12,010 bases of DNA from CAZAQS01 sp964486825. GTDB lineage: Bacteria; Chloroflexota; Anaerolineae; Anaerolineales; UBA4823. The first letter of the stretch is position 1; each line of letters opens with the position of its first letter. Position numbers and translations under genes: made by a program. The notes beneath the pieces were generated by a model, which searched no databases, was not told the DNA's origin, and saw nothing but the letters and a program-made list of their open reading frames with translations. The stretch covers positions 1 through 12,010 of the forward strand of contig CAZAQS010000140.1 in the NCBI GenBank assembly GCA_964486825.1. The letters are read 5' to 3'. Positions 1 through 7,268 of the stretch are shown here, piece after piece.

Positions 1-31
1 CCACGATCCCAACAATAAAGGGCAATTTCAT
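1..31 (-). CDS. 5' end of an unidentified gene leaving the left edge
   Basis: On the minus strand an ATG at 31-29 opens a reading frame that stays open to the window edge and reads MKLPFIVGIV. It is preceded, at a 7-nt spacing, by a near-perfect Shine-Dalgarno GAGGAGG (39-45). The start is basic then hydrophobic, as in a signal peptide or a first membrane segment, but ten residues cannot identify a family. The gene lies downstream of the ABC operon on the same strand. It seems to have its own transcription unit, because a hairpin (223-251) and an extended -10 promoter (199-207) sit between them. The strong ribosome site makes a real gene likely; its function is unknown. Confidence 0.6.
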   Translation of the reverse strand, partial: MKLPFIVGIV

Positions 32-56
32 ATTTTGGCCTCCTCGGTCAAACTCG

Positions 57-118
57 CCGGGTTTACTGCAAAAACGTATAGCCTTCCGCTTCCTCTAACC
101 AGAGCATCGCAGACCCGG
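57..118 (-). promoter_or_regulatory. Candidate structured 5' leader of the left-edge gene
   Basis: Read on the minus strand, the leader between the promoter at 199-207 and the ATG at 31 can form a closed multi-branch fold. CCGGGU (118-113) pairs with ACCCGG (62-57), and the adjoining CUGC (112-109) pairs with GCAG (69-66), with UAA bulged out. Inside lie a hairpin CUCU (104-101) plus GGUU loop plus AGAG (96-93), read as its minus-strand complement, and a weaker 3-bp hairpin at 80-90. The 3' edge of the outer stem is about 12 nt from the Shine-Dalgarno, where a folding switch could affect translation. I do not recognise a known riboswitch class. The pairing is visible, the function is inference. 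Confidence 0.3.
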
Positions 119-198
119 TTTGCCCGATATTTCACAATTTAATTTTAGCTGAGAGTAACTGTTGTAGGAATTTGAATCTATTGGAATTACTTGAGAAG

Positions 199-207
199 AT
201 TATAACA
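199..207 (-). promoter_or_regulatory. Extended -10 promoter for the left-edge gene
   Basis: On the minus strand the sequence reads TGTTATAAT, a perfect TATAAT (204-199) with the TGn extension. No good -35 lies 16-18 nt upstream, which is typical of extended -10 promoters. The predicted start near 192 gives a leader of about 160 nt before the ATG at 31. It sits just past the hairpin that ends the ABC operon. Confidence 0.45.
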
Positions 208-222
208 AATTAAAGGAGAATT

Positions 223-251
223 AGAATAAGAAAAGGTGCATTTCTTATTCT
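223..251 (-). terminator. Hairpin downstream of the ABC/HlyD operon
   Basis: There is a perfect 11-bp inverted repeat AGAATAAGAAA (223-233) / TTTCTTATTCT (241-251) with a 7-nt loop. It lies 46 bases past the stop of the HlyD frame and before the next promoter, the expected place for a terminator. The stem is AT-rich. The T-rich run is better on the plus side (252-263) than on the minus side, so this could be a bidirectional or weak terminator rather than a classical one. Confidence 0.45.
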
Positions 252-296
252 TTCTTGATTTCTCTATATCGGAATATTCAGTTAATCACTGGTTTG

Positions 297-509
297 TCAG
301 GGTAGTAGGATGTCAACGAATGCCGTCATACCCCACCGCACGGGAGCACCACCGGGGTCGAAATCGATGGTTACAGTATAAGTGACAGCACCGCGCACAT
401 CTTCGCTAAGGTAGGAGATCTCCCTCACCACACCTGGGAAGCTCTGGCCAGGAAAGGCGTCCAGTGAGATGTCTGCTTGCATGCCCGGGGAGAGCAGGGC
501 AACATCGCT
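297..509 (-). pseudogene. Severed C-terminal end of the HlyD-like adaptor
   Basis: After the amber codon at 512-510 the same frame stays open for 70 further codons to a TGA at 299-297. It keeps the expected family sequence: a short S-D-V-A-L-L-S-P-G stretch, then MQADISLDAFPGQ and the later motif VRWGMTAFVDI. In periplasmic adaptors this part forms the beta-barrel and membrane-proximal end. There is no Shine-Dalgarno before the internal ATG at 482-480, so separate translation is unlikely. Joined to the upstream part the protein would be 440 aa, a normal size for the family. So this is one gene broken by a single codon, not two genes. Confidence 0.75.
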
Positions 510-1619
510 CTACACCAGGTCAGTGGTTTCGACCTGCCATGAGGAAAGGTCTGCCAGGAGGAAGGCAACCTGTCCCGGGGCCACCACAGATCCAATTTCG
601 ATCTCAGAATGCACGATTACCCCTGCTCTTGGTGCGGACAGGATTGCCTCCCGCAGGCCTTGTTGGGCCACAACCAGGGCTGCGCGAGCTTGCTCCAGTC
701 CGGCTTCGGCCTGCTGGAGGGCCTGGTCAGCCGCCTGCACCTCTAGCGAATCGTCGCCCACCAACAGCTGGTTGAGCCGGTCGAGGGATGCTTCATAGCG
801 CTCCTGGGCCACAGACACTGCGGCCCGGGCTTCCAATATATCCTCTGCCTCCTCCGTCGAGAGCAAGTCATTGTAACGGTCCTGGGCAGCCTCCAGCTCG
901 CTGCGCGCCACGTCGTGCTGTTGTCGGGCCTGCTGCTGGATCTGGCTGTCCCTACCGGAATCGGCGCGCTCGCTCACTTCACGGGCTACCAGGAAGGCCG
1001 CCTGGGCGTCCGAAAGGCGCTGCTCCACAGCTGCCAGCCCCTCTACTCCTTTCTCATCCAGCAGACTCTGCAATTTCTCCGCTTCTCTTTCCAACAAAGC
1101 GCGGGCTGCCTCGACCTCGCTGCGAGCCGAGCCAAGGCGGGCCTCCCGCTCGAAGTACCAGGTGGGCTGTTCCATCTCAGAAGGGACGGGGGTGCGCCAG
1201 GGGTCCGTCCTTGTCGAAGCCCCGGCAGCATGAGCAGCCTGGCGGGCCAGTTCTAGCTGCGTTCGGGTGGCTTCCGATCCGGCTTCAGCCGCAACCTGGG
1301 CAGCGCGGGCTTCCTCCACCCGGGCAGCCAGGTAAGTTGTGTCCAGGCGCGCCAGGATTTCACCGGCGCGCACCTCCTCACCCACCGTAACGGCCACTTC
1401 GGATACCCGGCCGGATTGGGTGAACCCCAACGACAGGCTGGCGCCGGGCACGACCCGCCCTTCGGCGGACACCACGCCCGGGTCGAAGCCGGCCTGGAGA
1501 TCCGGCGTGGGTGTGGGGTCCGGCTGTACCGGGGCCAGGAAATTGAGATAGCCATAGACCGCCAGGACCCCGGTAAGGACAACCGCTACTGCGCCGAAAA
1601 GGATATTCTTGCTGTTCAT
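510..1619 (-). CDS. HlyD/MacA-like periplasmic adaptor, cut short by amber codon
   Basis: This is the membrane fusion (adaptor) subunit of an ABC exporter, anchored in the cytoplasmic membrane and reaching outward. The frame has an N-terminal membrane anchor (about residues 6-28), a TPTP linker, a first biotinyl-lipoyl half (about 48-95, with SGRVSEVAV and GEILARLD), a long alternating Ala/Glu/Gln coiled coil (about 97-325) and the second lipoyl half (about 326-362, ILSAPRAGVI). It stops at residue 369, right after QVETTDLV, with TAG where the family usually has an acidic residue. The start has a good AGGAGAA ribosome site, and the gene lies 21 nt after the permease stop. As read, the 369-aa product lacks the beta-barrel and is probably non-functional unless the stop is read through or is a sequencing error. 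Confidence 0.85.
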   Translation of the reverse strand: MNSKNILFGAVAVVLTGVLAVYGYLNFLAPVQPDPTPTPDLQAGFDPGVVSAEGRVVPGASLSLGFTQSGRVSEVAVTVGEEVRAGEILARLDTTYLAARVEEARAAQVAAEAGSEATRTQLELARQAAHAAGASTRTDPWRTPVPSEMEQPTWYFEREARLGSARSEVEAARALLEREAEKLQSLLDEKGVEGLAAVEQRLSDAQAAFLVAREVSERADSGRDSQIQQQARQQHDVARSELEAAQDRYNDLLSTEEAEDILEARAAVSVAQERYEASLDRLNQLLVGDDSLEVQAADQALQQAEAGLEQARAALVVAQQGLREAILSAPRAGVIVHSEIEIGSVVAPGQVAFLLADLSSWQVETTDLV

Positions 1620-1640
1620 AATTCTTCTCCTACCCCTGGT

Positions 1641-4256
1641 TTATTCATGCTTGATGGCCTCCACGATATTAACGCCGGCTGCGCCGCGGGCGGGGTAGAG
1701 GGCGGCTAGCTGGGAGACCAGAAAAGCGATCAAAATACCGTATATAAATGGGAGCGGCGTGAAGCGGTAAACCAGCTCGTAACCGCTCATCAGATTCATC
1801 CCCAGGATGAGCACATGCGATATCAGGTAACCAAAGGCCAGCCCATAGGCGCCGCCGATGACACCCATGGCCAGCGATTCAGCCAGCACCATGCGCAGCA
1901 CCTGGCCGCGTGTCATGCCCAGGGAGCGCAGCCCCCCGATCTCGCGGCGCCTCTCGATTACGTTCATGGTCAGCGTGTTGATCACCCCCAAAGCGCCGAT
2001 GATCACGCCGATCATGTTCAAGACATCGAAGAGCGAGAAGGACTGGCGCATCAGGTCGCTGATCTTTTCCTTGAAGACCTGGGTGGTTTGCAGGTAGATC
2101 TGGCGGTTCTTGAAGCGAGCCTCGATCTCCTCGACCACCTGCTCGACGGGATAGCCTGCAACCACCGAGACGGTGAAACGATCAGCGCCACGGTCCGAGA
2201 AAGACCGGTGCAGGTCATCATACGAGCCGATTACTGTACCCGCTTCGCCGGTGAAATCGACGATCTCAGCAGCCACACTGAAGACCTGCTCGCCCCGCCG
2301 GGTCAGCAGCACCAGGTTATCTCCCTGTTTAAGGTCGTAGCGGCTGGCCACAGAATTCGAGATGAACAGGGCATTGCCGCGTTCGAAGCGCGCCCAGATA
2401 GCTTCGGAATCCCCCTGCCCGGTGGCGAACTGGAACTGGCCCACCAGGCGGTAGCTGGCCGGGTCGATAGCATTGAAGAGCAGGCTTTCCTCCATCCCGC
2501 CGTTGGAGGCATGATGAGCGGGCGAGAGACGCACTTCGATATAGCGGGCCGGTGTGACTGCAGCTACCCCCGGAACGGCTACCAGTTGCCTGCCGAAGGA
2601 CTCGCGCATTGGAATCGGTGAGCGTACGTACAGGTCGCCGCCCAAGGCCGTGTCGATCCAGGCGGTGATGTCTTGCTCGAAGGAGTAGGCCAGCGAGCCG
2701 ACCCCGATCACCATCGTCAGCGCGACCATTAAGGAGGCCACCGTAAGCGTCGTCCTACCGACCGAGCGGCGCACGTTGGAGGAGCCAAGTGAGCCCTCCT
2801 GGGCATAGATGAGGGCTGCAAAGGGGCGCGTAAAGCGCTCTAGTGCGGCCACAACCAGCGGCACGGTCAGGGTTGCCCCCAACAGGATGCCCAGGACGGC
2901 CGTACTGCCGACCGAGAAAAGCGCCTCGGGCCGCCATTCTATCCGGTACAGCGCCAGGTAACCGAGCGCCAGCAGGCCCAAGCCCGCAATCCACACGGCC
3001 GGCCGGACCTGCTCCGTGCTACGGCTGCGCACGCGCAACGCCTCCAGCGGCGAGATGCGGGCGGCCTGCACTGCGGGAACCAGTGCCGCCCCCAAGGTGA
3101 CGCCCACGCCAACTGCCAGGCTCTGCAACACGCCCTGCCAGGGCAGGGCCAGGGCGCTCTCCCCCGTGCTGACCACCGCGCCTACCAGGCCCATCAGCCC
3201 GCGCGCCAGCAGGAAGCCGGCCAACAAGCCTATAAGCGAACCGGCCAGGGAGAGCAGCACGGCTTCGGCCAACACCATGCGCAGTACGTAGCCGCGCCCC
3301 GCGCCAATAGCCCTTAACATACCGATCTCGCGCGTGCGCTCAACGACCGTCATCGAGAAGGTGTTATAGATAAGGAAGGCGCCTACGAAAACGGCGATTA
3401 GGGAGAAGAAGGACAGGCCGAGCTGGTAAGTGGCCAGCATCTGCGGGACGAGCTGGCCACGGGCAGCCGGGTAGATGACCTCCGCCTCTCTGCCCAGGCG
3501 CTCGCCCAGGTCCTCTCGCAAGGTCGCCAACCGGCGCGGGTCTTCGCTGAAAGAAGGGTCGATAGCAAGGGAGATCTCATCCAGCTCCCCCGCGGCCAGG
3601 AATAGCTCATCCACCACCGCCAGGGGAGCGAAGGCCGCCGCTCCGTCGTTAAGCAGGCCCACGCCCTCCTCAGCCAGCAAGCCGACGATCTCCAGGCGAG
3701 CCACGCCCTGCGGGGTCACGATGACCAGGTCGCCCCCCAGCCGCAGGCGCCTGTCATCCACGTACTTCGCCGGCAGGACCGCCTCGTACCGCCCGGCTTC
3801 TGGCATCCGTCCGGCGCTCAATTCGTAGATCCGCACCTGGGGATCCAGATCTGGATCCACCCCGTATAACTGCAGGATGCGGCCTGCCGCCACCCCGTCG
3901 ATGGTCAGGTTGAAATCCAGGCTGGAGACCTCGCTGGCCAGCGTGGTCTGCCGGCGCAGGAGGGGCGCGGCAGCCATCACCCCCCGCTCACCCTCCAGCA
4001 CTGGCAGCAGGTCTTCGTGGAGCCCGGCGCGCGTATATGTTCGAGATGGGATGACTATCAGGCTGGCCTGCCCGGCGGCCCGGTCGAAGATCTGGCGCAG
4101 AGAGGCCAGCGTGCTCTGGTTGGTGACTTGGATGGCAAGCACTACCGCCACGCCCAGGACGATGCCCAGCAAGGTCAGCAAAGTCCGGCCCGGGCGCGTG
4201 CGGATATTGCGCAGGGCCAGGCTGAAGGGCAGCAGGGTAGGGAAGCGGGATAGCAT
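1641..4256 (-). CDS. ABC transporter permease with two FtsX domains
   Basis: This is the membrane subunit of a MacB/LolCE-type (type VII) ABC system, 871 aa. It opens with a short cytoplasmic helix and TM1 (about residues 25-45), then an outward MacB-like periplasmic domain (about 46-275). A first FtsX core follows (about 278-405), containing the coupling motif ERTREIGMLRAIGA at 306-319. Central membrane helices (about 420-475 and 502-525) and a second outward domain (about 526-735) come next. A second FtsX core (about 742-868) repeats the motif as ERRREIGGLRSLGM. This duplicated layout with extra helices differs from true MacB, which has one FtsX core fused to its ATPase. The start lies 13 nt after the ATPase stop without a clear Shine-Dalgarno, suggesting coupled translation. 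With the ATPase and adaptor it would expel a lipid, peptide or drug; the substrate is unknown. Confidence 0.93.
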   Translation of the reverse strand: MLSRFPTLLPFSLALRNIRTRPGRTLLTLLGIVLGVAVVLAIQVTNQSTLASLRQIFDRAAGQASLIVIPSRTYTRAGLHEDLLPVLEGERGVMAAAPLLRRQTTLASEVSSLDFNLTIDGVAAGRILQLYGVDPDLDPQVRIYELSAGRMPEAGRYEAVLPAKYVDDRRLRLGGDLVIVTPQGVARLEIVGLLAEEGVGLLNDGAAAFAPLAVVDELFLAAGELDEISLAIDPSFSEDPRRLATLREDLGERLGREAEVIYPAARGQLVPQMLATYQLGLSFFSLIAVFVGAFLIYNTFSMTVVERTREIGMLRAIGAGRGYVLRMVLAEAVLLSLAGSLIGLLAGFLLARGLMGLVGAVVSTGESALALPWQGVLQSLAVGVGVTLGAALVPAVQAARISPLEALRVRSRSTEQVRPAVWIAGLGLLALGYLALYRIEWRPEALFSVGSTAVLGILLGATLTVPLVVAALERFTRPFAALIYAQEGSLGSSNVRRSVGRTTLTVASLMVALTMVIGVGSLAYSFEQDITAWIDTALGGDLYVRSPIPMRESFGRQLVAVPGVAAVTPARYIEVRLSPAHHASNGGMEESLLFNAIDPASYRLVGQFQFATGQGDSEAIWARFERGNALFISNSVASRYDLKQGDNLVLLTRRGEQVFSVAAEIVDFTGEAGTVIGSYDDLHRSFSDRGADRFTVSVVAGYPVEQVVEEIEARFKNRQIYLQTTQVFKEKISDLMRQSFSLFDVLNMIGVIIGALGVINTLTMNVIERRREIGGLRSLGMTRGQVLRMVLAESLAMGVIGGAYGLAFGYLISHVLILGMNLMSGYELVYRFTPLPFIYGILIAFLVSQLAALYPARGAAGVNIVEAIKHE

Positions 4257-4269
4257 GCCGGCAGGAGAG

Positions 4270-5013
4270 TTAGAGCTCGAGGGAGGCCATTACCTCGTTG
4301 ATGCGGCTGACGGGGACGCCCTCGTAGCCGTTGGAGAGGCAGTGCACCACTCGGCCGTCCTTCAAGAACACAATCCGGCTGGCATACGAGGCGGCGCGCG
4401 GGTCGTGCGTGACCATCGCAATTGTAGCGTCCAGCTCACGGCAGGTCTTGCGAAGCAGCTCCAGGATAGCCTTGCCGGAGCGTGAATCCAGGTTGCCGGT
4501 CGGCTCGTCGGCAAGGACGATTTCTGGCTGGTTAACGAAAGCGCGTGCAATGGCGACGCGCTGCTGCTGCCCGCCGGAGAGCTGGTCGGGGCGGTGTGCG
4601 GCGCGATCCCCCAAACCGACCAGGGAGAGCAACTCATCGATGCGCTGGCGGTGGTTCGCGGCGGCCTGCCCGTCGATCAACAGCGGCAGGGCTACGTTTT
4701 CGGCCGCCGTCAATGTGGGCAGCAGGTTATAGAACTGGAAGATGAAGCCTACCTTCTGTCGGCGGAAACGGGTAACGGCGTCGTCGCTGAGCGAGGCTAT
4801 CGGCTGCCCGGCCAGGATGACCTCGCCTGAGGAGGGGGTATCCAGGCCGCCCAGCAGGTGCAGCAGTGTAGATTTGCCAGAGCCAGATGGCCCCATGATA
4901 GCGACGAACTCGCCCTTCTGGACATCGAAATCGACCCCGTCCAGCGCTTTGACGGACACTTCCCCCATGCGGTATTCTTTGGTAACGGCTTTGGTCTCTA
5001 GAATGGTGGACAT
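4270..5013 (-). CDS. ABC transporter ATPase, LolD/MacB type
   Basis: This is the nucleotide-binding subunit that powers the permease encoded next to it. All motifs are intact: Walker A GPSGSGKST (41-49), Q-loop Gln93, signature LSGGQ (145-149), Walker B IVLADEP (165-171) with catalytic Glu170, D-loop near 176, and H-loop His203. The family-typical NLLPTLTAAENV follows the Q-loop. I chose the ATG at 5013 (247 aa) over one 20 codons upstream. MSTILETKAV matches the usual beginning, an AGCAGG/GAGGG ribosome site lies just before it, and the likely promoter (5036-5064) would fall inside the longer version. It is the first gene of the three-gene minus-strand operon. Confidence 0.95.
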   Translation of the reverse strand: MSTILETKAVTKEYRMGEVSVKALDGVDFDVQKGEFVAIMGPSGSGKSTLLHLLGGLDTPSSGEVILAGQPIASLSDDAVTRFRRQKVGFIFQFYNLLPTLTAAENVALPLLIDGQAAANHRQRIDELLSLVGLGDRAAHRPDQLSGGQQQRVAIARAFVNQPEIVLADEPTGNLDSRSGKAILELLRKTCRELDATIAMVTHDPRAASYASRIVFLKDGRVVHCLSNGYEGVPVSRINEVMASLEL

Positions 5014-5027
5014 ACCTGCTTTCCCTC

Positions 5028-5279
5028 GTGGATATAGTATACCTACATTGTGTAATTTTGTACGATTATTCACTTGTTATTAATAATAGACGCGCAAGAA
5101 ACCCGTTAGAAGAATACCTTCGATTTCGCCATGTTGTACGGAATGTTTATTCCTTCCAGTTTGATATTGAGCGCCTTGAACACCTCATAATAAATCTAAA
5201 ACCTACTTTTAAGTTTGTCCAAAAGGAGCTCATTGGACTTTCGAATTTCTTGAAAGTGTTGATCGAGGATAGTAAATAG
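5028..5279 (+). pseudogene. Truncated HepT-like (HEPN) toxin, 3' part only
   Basis: An open frame ends at TAG 5277-5279. From about 5079 onward it carries the C-terminal signature of the HepT-like ribonuclease toxin family: LEEYLRFRHVVRNVY, then a F-x-F-D-x-E-R-L segment and a helix ending in LIGLSNFLKVLIED. Family proteins are about 140-160 aa, whereas only about 66 residues here look homologous. The N-terminal helices are missing, and the first 17 codons overlap the ABC promoter region and look like chance sequence. In this family the RNase motif is R-x4-H within RHVxRH; here the final His position is Asn. There is no MNT partner directly upstream, since the ABC operon abuts it on the other strand. 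I read it as a decayed remnant; family assignment is from memory of the motif. Confidence 0.6.
5036..5064 (-). promoter_or_regulatory. Likely promoter of the ABC export operon
   Basis: On the minus strand a TATACT -10 box (5041-5036, 5 of 6 consensus bases) lies 17 nt from a poor -35 CGTACA (5064-5059, 3 of 6). Transcription would begin near 5029, giving a leader of about 15 nt that contains the GAGGG ribosome site before ATG 5013. No operator repeat is evident. Confidence 0.35.
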
Positions 5280-5301
5280 CCTAGCTGAATAGGTAATTTA
5301 C

Positions 5302-5499
5302 TTGGTCTTGTGGACGTTTCTCCTGGCGGGGCTGGGAAGGCTGCTCTTCGAAGGCGCTTATAATTTTACGTCCGCTTTCATCTGGCTGAACCTGCCGGCC
5401 ATCGATTACCGCGTAAACCCACACATCAATGGATTCATCGGCACCTGGATCATCGTGCTACTGCTCTTTTTATTTCCTTTCCATGCTTTTCCTTCATAA
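5302..5499 (+). pseudogene. Short membrane-protein fragment of unknown family
   Basis: This 65-codon frame can start only at a TTG (or the nearby GTG), with no Shine-Dalgarno and an in-frame stop shortly before (5290-5292). The translation has two hydrophobic stretches, one near the start (WTFLLAGLGRLLF) and one near the end (TWIIVLLLFLFPF), with a polar link containing IDYRVNPHING. Base composition is richer in G+C than the flanking 5280-5300 and 5500-5700, as if it were a piece of a former gene. I do not recognise the family. It is probably a remnant rather than an expressed gene. Confidence 0.25.
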
Positions 5500-5641
5500 A
5501 TTTTACTGGCCTGGAGGAGGCATGGGACCAATAGACAGATGGATGGTATTGGAATACAATGTGAAGATTGGAACAAACACTAGCTTCTAGACGTCTTAAG
5601 CATATCTTCAAATAACTCCTATCTATGCACGAGCGCTGAAA

Positions 5642-5694
5642 AACGCGGGAAATTATAAAACCATCCTCTACCTATTATCCGCCTTTTCCGCGTT
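5642..5694 (+). repeat. Long inverted repeat upstream of the lipoprotein gene
   Basis: AACGCGGGAAA (5642-5652) pairs with TTTTCCGCGTT (5684-5694): 11 pairs including one G-T, around a 31-nt loop. It ends 32 nt before the lipoprotein ATG. It could be an operator or mRNA structure for that gene, or a leftover transposon end. The rest of 5500-5726 shows no convincing gene. Confidence 0.35.
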
Positions 5695-5726
5695 CTTAAG
5701 TGTCCCTTAAAAATGAAGGAAAACCA

Positions 5727-7229
5727 ATGAAGACACGCATTCTGATATTCCTTGTGTTGGCATGGCTGCTGTCAGCCTGTACGCCTACGACCACAATACC
5801 CTATCCGATTGACCTTGTAGAACCGAACACCTCGATACCTTATCCAATGGAAACCGTAGAGCCGGTTGAAACCGTTATTGGTCCCACCCTGGTCACTGAC
5901 CTCCCCCCATTTACCTATACCGACCCTGCCGGTCAGTTCCGCCTGAGCCTTCCAGCAGGCTGGCAGCCGGGAGAAGAGCCGGGCCTCTTTACCGGGCCAG
6001 GCAGCCTGCTCCAGGTGGGTTACCTGCCGGAAATGGCTTTCATGAACAGCGCCAACCGGGTCTGCGAGCGCCTGGCCAACACCCCAGGCGGCCCCGGGCG
6101 CAAGATCGACCTCTCCCCGCTCCCCTCCGCCGACGCCTGCCTGCTGTCTCCATACCCTGAGATGAGCATCGACCGGGCCACGCTGGTCGTCTCCAACCCC
6201 GGCGGCGATCCCGAGCAGCGCTATTTCTACCTGGAAACGCGCCTGCCTGACGTGCCGGGGATTGCCGCTTCGCTGGAACTACTCAACCCTCCCGCCGTCC
6301 AGGAAGCTTTCCCCTACCCAAGCGGCCCTATGCGCGTGCAGGACAAGGAATTTTGGGCCGCTGCTCCAGGCCAGCCGGATGAATTGGAGCTGGAAGAATA
6401 TGCTGTGGTGGAAGCGTCTGCCGACAGCCCAACCCGATTCGAGTTCCTGGAGCGCATCCCGGTGGATGTCTTCGAGCTGCGCGCCGAATGGCGGGACAAA
6501 TCCCCCGACCGGCGGCTGGCTGAGGAGAACGCGCTGCTCGAGCCTTTCGGCTACCTCCTGGAATCCCAGCCGGGAGACGAAATGCAGCTCTACGCTCTGT
6601 ACCGGGATGGCGAGCTGGTCCAGGATCAAATCTCATATTTTTGGCCGGTCTCGCTCAGCGTATCGGGGCAAGACTTCGCCCTGCTCGTGGAGCTCTGGAA
6701 CGGCGGTTACCACCTGGTGCTGCATGAACAGGTCGAAGTTTGGGATATGGGCGCCAGCTTATTCATCCCGCCCGTGTTCTACGAAGATGAGCTGTTGCAT
6801 GTGATTTGGGACTCAGCGCGCAGGCAGGTGCAGGTCATGCAGGGGGAGGAGCTGGTATTCGCCTTCGCGGCCTTGTACCTGGTGGACATGCCGGTCAAAG
6901 GCCTGTGGAGCTGGGACGGTCACTGGCTGCTGGAGGTGGACGGCTTCCTGGTGCAGGACGGCGAGATCCTTAACGAGCGCCTGGGCTACGAGGAGATCTT
7001 CGGCTGGCAGCTCCTGGACGGCAAACCCTTCTATTACTTCCGCAAGGGGCCGCGCGTTGGCATTTCTTACGATGGGAACAGGTTGCCGGTCTACTACGAG
7101 GAGATCATTCACTACCGCTGTTGCGAGCCTGCCATGTTCAACAACACCGGCAACCAGGACATGGCCTGGTTCTACGGGCTGAGGGACGGAACCTGGTACT
7201 ATGTCGAGATCGGGAGTTATGAGAAATAA
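5727..7229 (+). CDS. Large lipoprotein of unknown function
   Basis: This is a 500-aa secreted lipoprotein. The start is the ATG at 5727, with GAAGGA 6 nt before it, not the GTG nine codons upstream. The signal peptide ends in a lipobox LSAC with the lipidated Cys at residue 18. A Thr/Pro-rich linker follows, holding a 13-residue tandem duplication (IPYP-x2-VEP twice, 24-46). Next comes FTYTDPAGQFRLSLPAGW (61-78), which resembles the opening strand of PsbP/DUF1795-like domains. The remainder is rich in Trp, Tyr and acidic residues with many short beta-like strands, ending in a segment with YRCCEP and a final WYYVEIGSYE. No catalytic motif is seen. It is monocistronic and convergent with the Pr6Pr-like gene, 39 nt away. 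I do not recognise a function. Confidence 0.85.
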   Translation: MKTRILIFLVLAWLLSACTPTTTIPYPIDLVEPNTSIPYPMETVEPVETVIGPTLVTDLPPFTYTDPAGQFRLSLPAGWQPGEEPGLFTGPGSLLQVGYLPEMAFMNSANRVCERLANTPGGPGRKIDLSPLPSADACLLSPYPEMSIDRATLVVSNPGGDPEQRYFYLETRLPDVPGIAASLELLNPPAVQEAFPYPSGPMRVQDKEFWAAAPGQPDELELEEYAVVEASADSPTRFEFLERIPVDVFELRAEWRDKSPDRRLAEENALLEPFGYLLESQPGDEMQLYALYRDGELVQDQISYFWPVSLSVSGQDFALLVELWNGGYHLVLHEQVEVWDMGASLFIPPVFYEDELLHVIWDSARRQVQVMQGEELVFAFAALYLVDMPVKGLWSWDGHWLLEVDGFLVQDGEILNERLGYEEIFGWQLLDGKPFYYFRKGPRVGISYDGNRLPVYYEEIIHYRCCEPAMFNNTGNQDMAWFYGLRDGTWYYVEIGSYEK

Positions 7230-7268
7230 GTATATTTCTGGTTTGAATTAAGGAATCTTTCGCGTTCG

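Noticed and set aside
57..130. Cyclic di-GMP-I (GEMM) riboswitch, because the minus strand contains GGGCAAACC
   Set aside because: The other conserved GEMM parts (GGGACGCAAAGCC and the second hairpin) are not present.
788..1390. 200-codon Pro/Arg-rich plus-strand frame
   Set aside because: It is antisense to the HlyD coiled coil, with low-complexity composition and no plausible ribosome site.
1815..2621. 268-codon open frame on the plus strand
   Set aside because: It is wholly antisense to the permease, is His/Gln/Asp-rich with no domain motif, and arises from the high-GC codon pattern of the real gene.
5014..5073. 20-codon upstream extension of the ATPase
   Set aside because: It would include the predicted promoter, has no family similarity, and the ATG at 5013 has the ribosome site.
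5522..5590. 22-codon frame beginning MGPIDRW after GGAGGAGG
   Set aside because: The purine run is almost touching the ATG, the product matches nothing I know, and the surrounding DNA looks decayed.
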